Shown here: one piece after another, positions 51,398 to 53,136 of the stretch | Numbering within the stretch: the stretch's first letter is position 1 | How the letters are laid out: each line of letters starts with the position of its first letter | Assembly (NCBI GenBank): GCA_017454325.1 | Contig: JAFTDG010000040.1 | Span: forward strand, 1 to 53,136 | Source of the DNA: Desulfovibrio sp. | GTDB lineage: Bacteria; Desulfobacterota; Desulfovibrionia; Desulfovibrionales; Desulfovibrionaceae | DNA: 53,136 bases | Direction of reading: 5' to 3' | Translations under genes and position numbers: made by a program | Notes under the pieces: model-generated | Database searches by the model: none | Seen by the model: only the letters and a program-made list of their open reading frames with translations | What the model was told of the DNA's origin: nothing

Positions 51398-53136
51398 TTA
51401 ATCCCACTGGGGTGTGTACGGATATTTCTTACGTAATGTTTCCAGCAATTCGGCACTCACGCCTTCGCCTTCCCTGCGTCCACAACGTGGGCAACGCCCG
51501 TTGATCACGCCCACATACCCGCACACTGGGTCGCGATCCAGAGGGTGATTAACTGAACCATAGCCCACGCCCTGATCGTGCATGTAGCGAATAATGCTTT
51601 CAAATGCTTCAAGATTCTTGCAGGTATCCCCATCCAGTTCCACATAGGTAATGTGCCCGCCATTAGTTAGGGCATGGTAGGGTGCCTCAAGCTGAATTTT
51701 TTTAAATGCCTTAATGGGATAGTACACAGGCACATGAAAGGAATTGGTGTAATAATCTCTGTCAGTAATACCCGGTATGATACCGTATTTCACCTTATCC
51801 AGGGCAACGAACCTCCCGCTGAGCCCTTCTGCGGGAGTAGCAATAAGGGAAAAATTCAGACCGTTTTCAACAGACTTGTCATCACAGCGTTTGCGCATAT
51901 GCGTGACAATATCAATACCCAGCTTTTGTGCTTCTTCACTTTCACCGTGGTGTTTGCCTATAAGGGCCTTGAGGGTTTCTGCCAAACCGATGAAGCCCAA
52001 CGTCAGTGTGCCGTGTTTGAGCACTTCGCCTATGGTATCGTCCAGCCTAAGCGCTCCCGAGTCAATCCAGACCCCCTCTCCCATAAGAAAAGGATAGTTA
52101 CGTACCTTTTTTGCGCTCTGTATCTTGAAACGGTGCAGCAGTTGGCGAAAAACCAGATCAATGCGATCGTCTAGCAGAGCGAAAAATTTACCTACATCTC
52201 CCTTGGCCTCCAAACCAAGGCGGGGCAAATTGATGGAAGTAAAACTCAAATTGCCGCGGCCACAGGTCACTTCGCGTCTAGGATCATGTACATTGCCCAT
52301 GACGCGTGTGCGGCATCCCATGTAGGCCACCTCTGAGTTATAGTCACCCTCCCGATAGTATTGCAAATTAAAGGGGGCATCCATAAAACTGAAGTTGGGG
52401 AAGAGCCGTAAGGCTGAAACTTCCATGGCCATCTTGAAAAGGTCATAGTTTGGATCGCCAGGGTTATAGTTTATCCCGGATTTAACCTTGAATATCTGCA
52501 CAGGGAAAATAGAGGTTTCACCATTTCCCAAACCAGCCTTGGTTGCCAACAGCAGATTTTTGACAACCATGTGTCCCTCTGCCGAAATATCCGTGCCATA
52601 ATTTATGGAGCTGAACGGCACCTGCGCCCCAGCCCTGGAATTCATGGTATTCAGATTATGGATGAGCGCCTCCATAGCCTGGTAGGTACGCCGTTCAGTA
52701 TATTTTAGAGCCTCCTCAACGGCATAGGCGTGCGCCCGTGCCACAAGTTCACGCATCTGGTCAGGACACGCCGCAACGAGTTTTTCCCCATAGGCGTCGA
52801 TAGAACCCATGCGTGGGCACTCTGCCAGACGGCCCATGTATTGACGGGTCTGCGTCACAGCCTCTTTTTCCCCCAGGCCCCCGGCGATGCGCAAAACCGC
52901 AGTAAAAGCACGTTCATATTCCTTGCGATAGGTTTTGATAACACCGTCTGCCATGGCATAGTCAAAATGCGGTATACTTTGTCCGCCATGCATTTCGTTC
53001 TGGTTGGCCTGAATAGCAATGCAGGCCAGGGCGGAATAGCTCTCAATGGAGTTGGGTTCCAGTAAATGCCCATGCCCCGTGGAAAAACCATTTTTGAACA
53101 AAGGAATAAGATCTATCTGGCAACATGTCTCCGTGA
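51398..53136 (-). CDS. nrdD: Class III anaerobic ribonucleoside-triphosphate reductase NrdD, catalytic part (5' end outside window)
   Basis: Reduces ribonucleoside triphosphates to deoxy forms without oxygen. About 578 residues are visible; the frame stays open to the window edge (TETCCQIDLIPLFKNGFSTG at the edge), so the N-terminus, including any ATP-cone, is missing. Conserved parts are NGFSTGHGHLLEPNSIES, IAIQANQNEMHGGQSIP, the substrate-site cysteine in YMGCRTRVMGN, and the glutamate in ATPAEGLSGRF. The C-terminus has a zinc-type stretch VCGYVGVINGRCPRCG with three cysteines instead of the usual four, then ends EGVSAELLETLRKKYPYTPQWD. The glycyl-radical motif normally found after the zinc site is absent and is encoded by the next gene. 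Confidence 0.93.
   Translation of the reverse strand, partial: TETCCQIDLIPLFKNGFSTGHGHLLEPNSIESYSALACIAIQANQNEMHGGQSIPHFDYAMADGVIKTYRKEYERAFTAVLRIAGGLGEKEAVTQTRQYMGRLAECPRMGSIDAYGEKLVAACPDQMRELVARAHAYAVEEALKYTERRTYQAMEALIHNLNTMNSRAGAQVPFSSINYGTDISAEGHMVVKNLLLATKAGLGNGETSIFPVQIFKVKSGINYNPGDPNYDLFKMAMEVSALRLFPNFSFMDAPFNLQYYREGDYNSEVAYMGCRTRVMGNVHDPRREVTCGRGNLSFTSINLPRLGLEAKGDVGKFFALLDDRIDLVFRQLLHRFKIQSAKKVRNYPFLMGEGVWIDSGALRLDDTIGEVLKHGTLTLGFIGLAETLKALIGKHHGESEEAQKLGIDIVTHMRKRCDDKSVENGLNFSLIATPAEGLSGRFVALDKVKYGIIPGITDRDYYTNSFHVPVYYPIKAFKKIQLEAPYHALTNGGHITYVELDGDTCKNLEAFESIIRYMHDQGVGYGSVNHPLDRDPVCGYVGVINGRCPRCGRREGEGVSAELLETLRKKYPYTPQWD

Noticed and set aside
51351..51456. Frameshift joining nrdD and the small glycyl-radical gene
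   Set aside because: The small gene has its own AAGGAG site, the nrdD tail ends naturally, and the upstream extension of the small frame shows no NrdD-like sequence, so two genes fit better than a broken one.

Overview
The window reads as a chromosome segment of a sulfate-reducing deltaproteobacterium of the Desulfovibrio group (Desulfobacterota). The main evidence is a complete aprBA-qmoABC block with a QmoD-like gene, the dissimilatory APS-reduction module with its quinone-linked electron carrier. Supporting signs are NfnAB, a C4-dicarboxylate TRAP transporter next to malic enzyme, a sigma-54-type promoter before flgE, and class III (oxygen-sensitive) ribonucleotide reductase. Assignment below family level is not possible from sequence alone.

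Layout. 0.1-4.5 kb (minus): malic enzyme followed by dctPQM, a C4-dicarboxylate uptake and oxidation unit. 4.8-7.1 kb: an exported CotH-like protein. 7.4-10.8 kb (plus): cpoB-like lipoprotein, dprA and a XerC/D recombinase. 11.0-15.2 kb (plus): family II pyrophosphatase, guaB, guaA. 15.2-16.6 kb (minus): asnS. 16.7-25.0 kb (minus): aprB-aprA-qmoA-qmoB-qmoC-qmoD-like, from a recognisable promoter to a terminator before asnS. 25.2-28.8 kb: a chorismate mutase/EPSP-synthase-like fusion, a PEBP-like lipoprotein and an aminotransferase. 28.9-35.6 kb: flgE (plus), facing a long minus-strand run of two flagellin-like genes, two unknown genes, an EF-hand protein, ygiQ and slyX. 35.8-40.3 kb (minus): nfnA-nfnB-PHP phosphatase-modF-like ABC ATPase. 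40.4-44.4 kb: an AT-richer section with a small unknown gene, a gene-poor stretch carrying a candidate structured RNA, two probable surface-glycosylation genes and tRNA-Leu(CAG). 44.5-50.4 kb (minus): tig-clpP-clpX-lon proteostasis cluster. 50.7-53.1 kb (minus): anaerobic ribonucleotide reductase, running off the right edge.

How the genes fit together. Sulfate reduction is represented by AprBA (APS to sulfite) fed by QmoABC at the membrane. Malate or fumarate uptake by the TRAP system and its oxidation by malic enzyme give NADH or NADPH, and NfnAB balances NADH, NADPH and ferredoxin.

The observations most worth a second look are: (1) class III ribonucleotide reductase whose glycyl-radical C-terminal domain is a separate 56-residue gene between nrdD and nrdG; (2) a full-length EPSP-synthase fold fused to a chorismate-mutase domain in which the recognisable EPSP-synthase catalytic motifs are all replaced, divergent from aprBA; (3) an orphan run of five stem-loops ending in a strong terminator at 41.0-41.2 kb; (4) a sigma-54 promoter placed so that its start point falls inside the left arm of the preceding gene's terminator, ahead of flgE.
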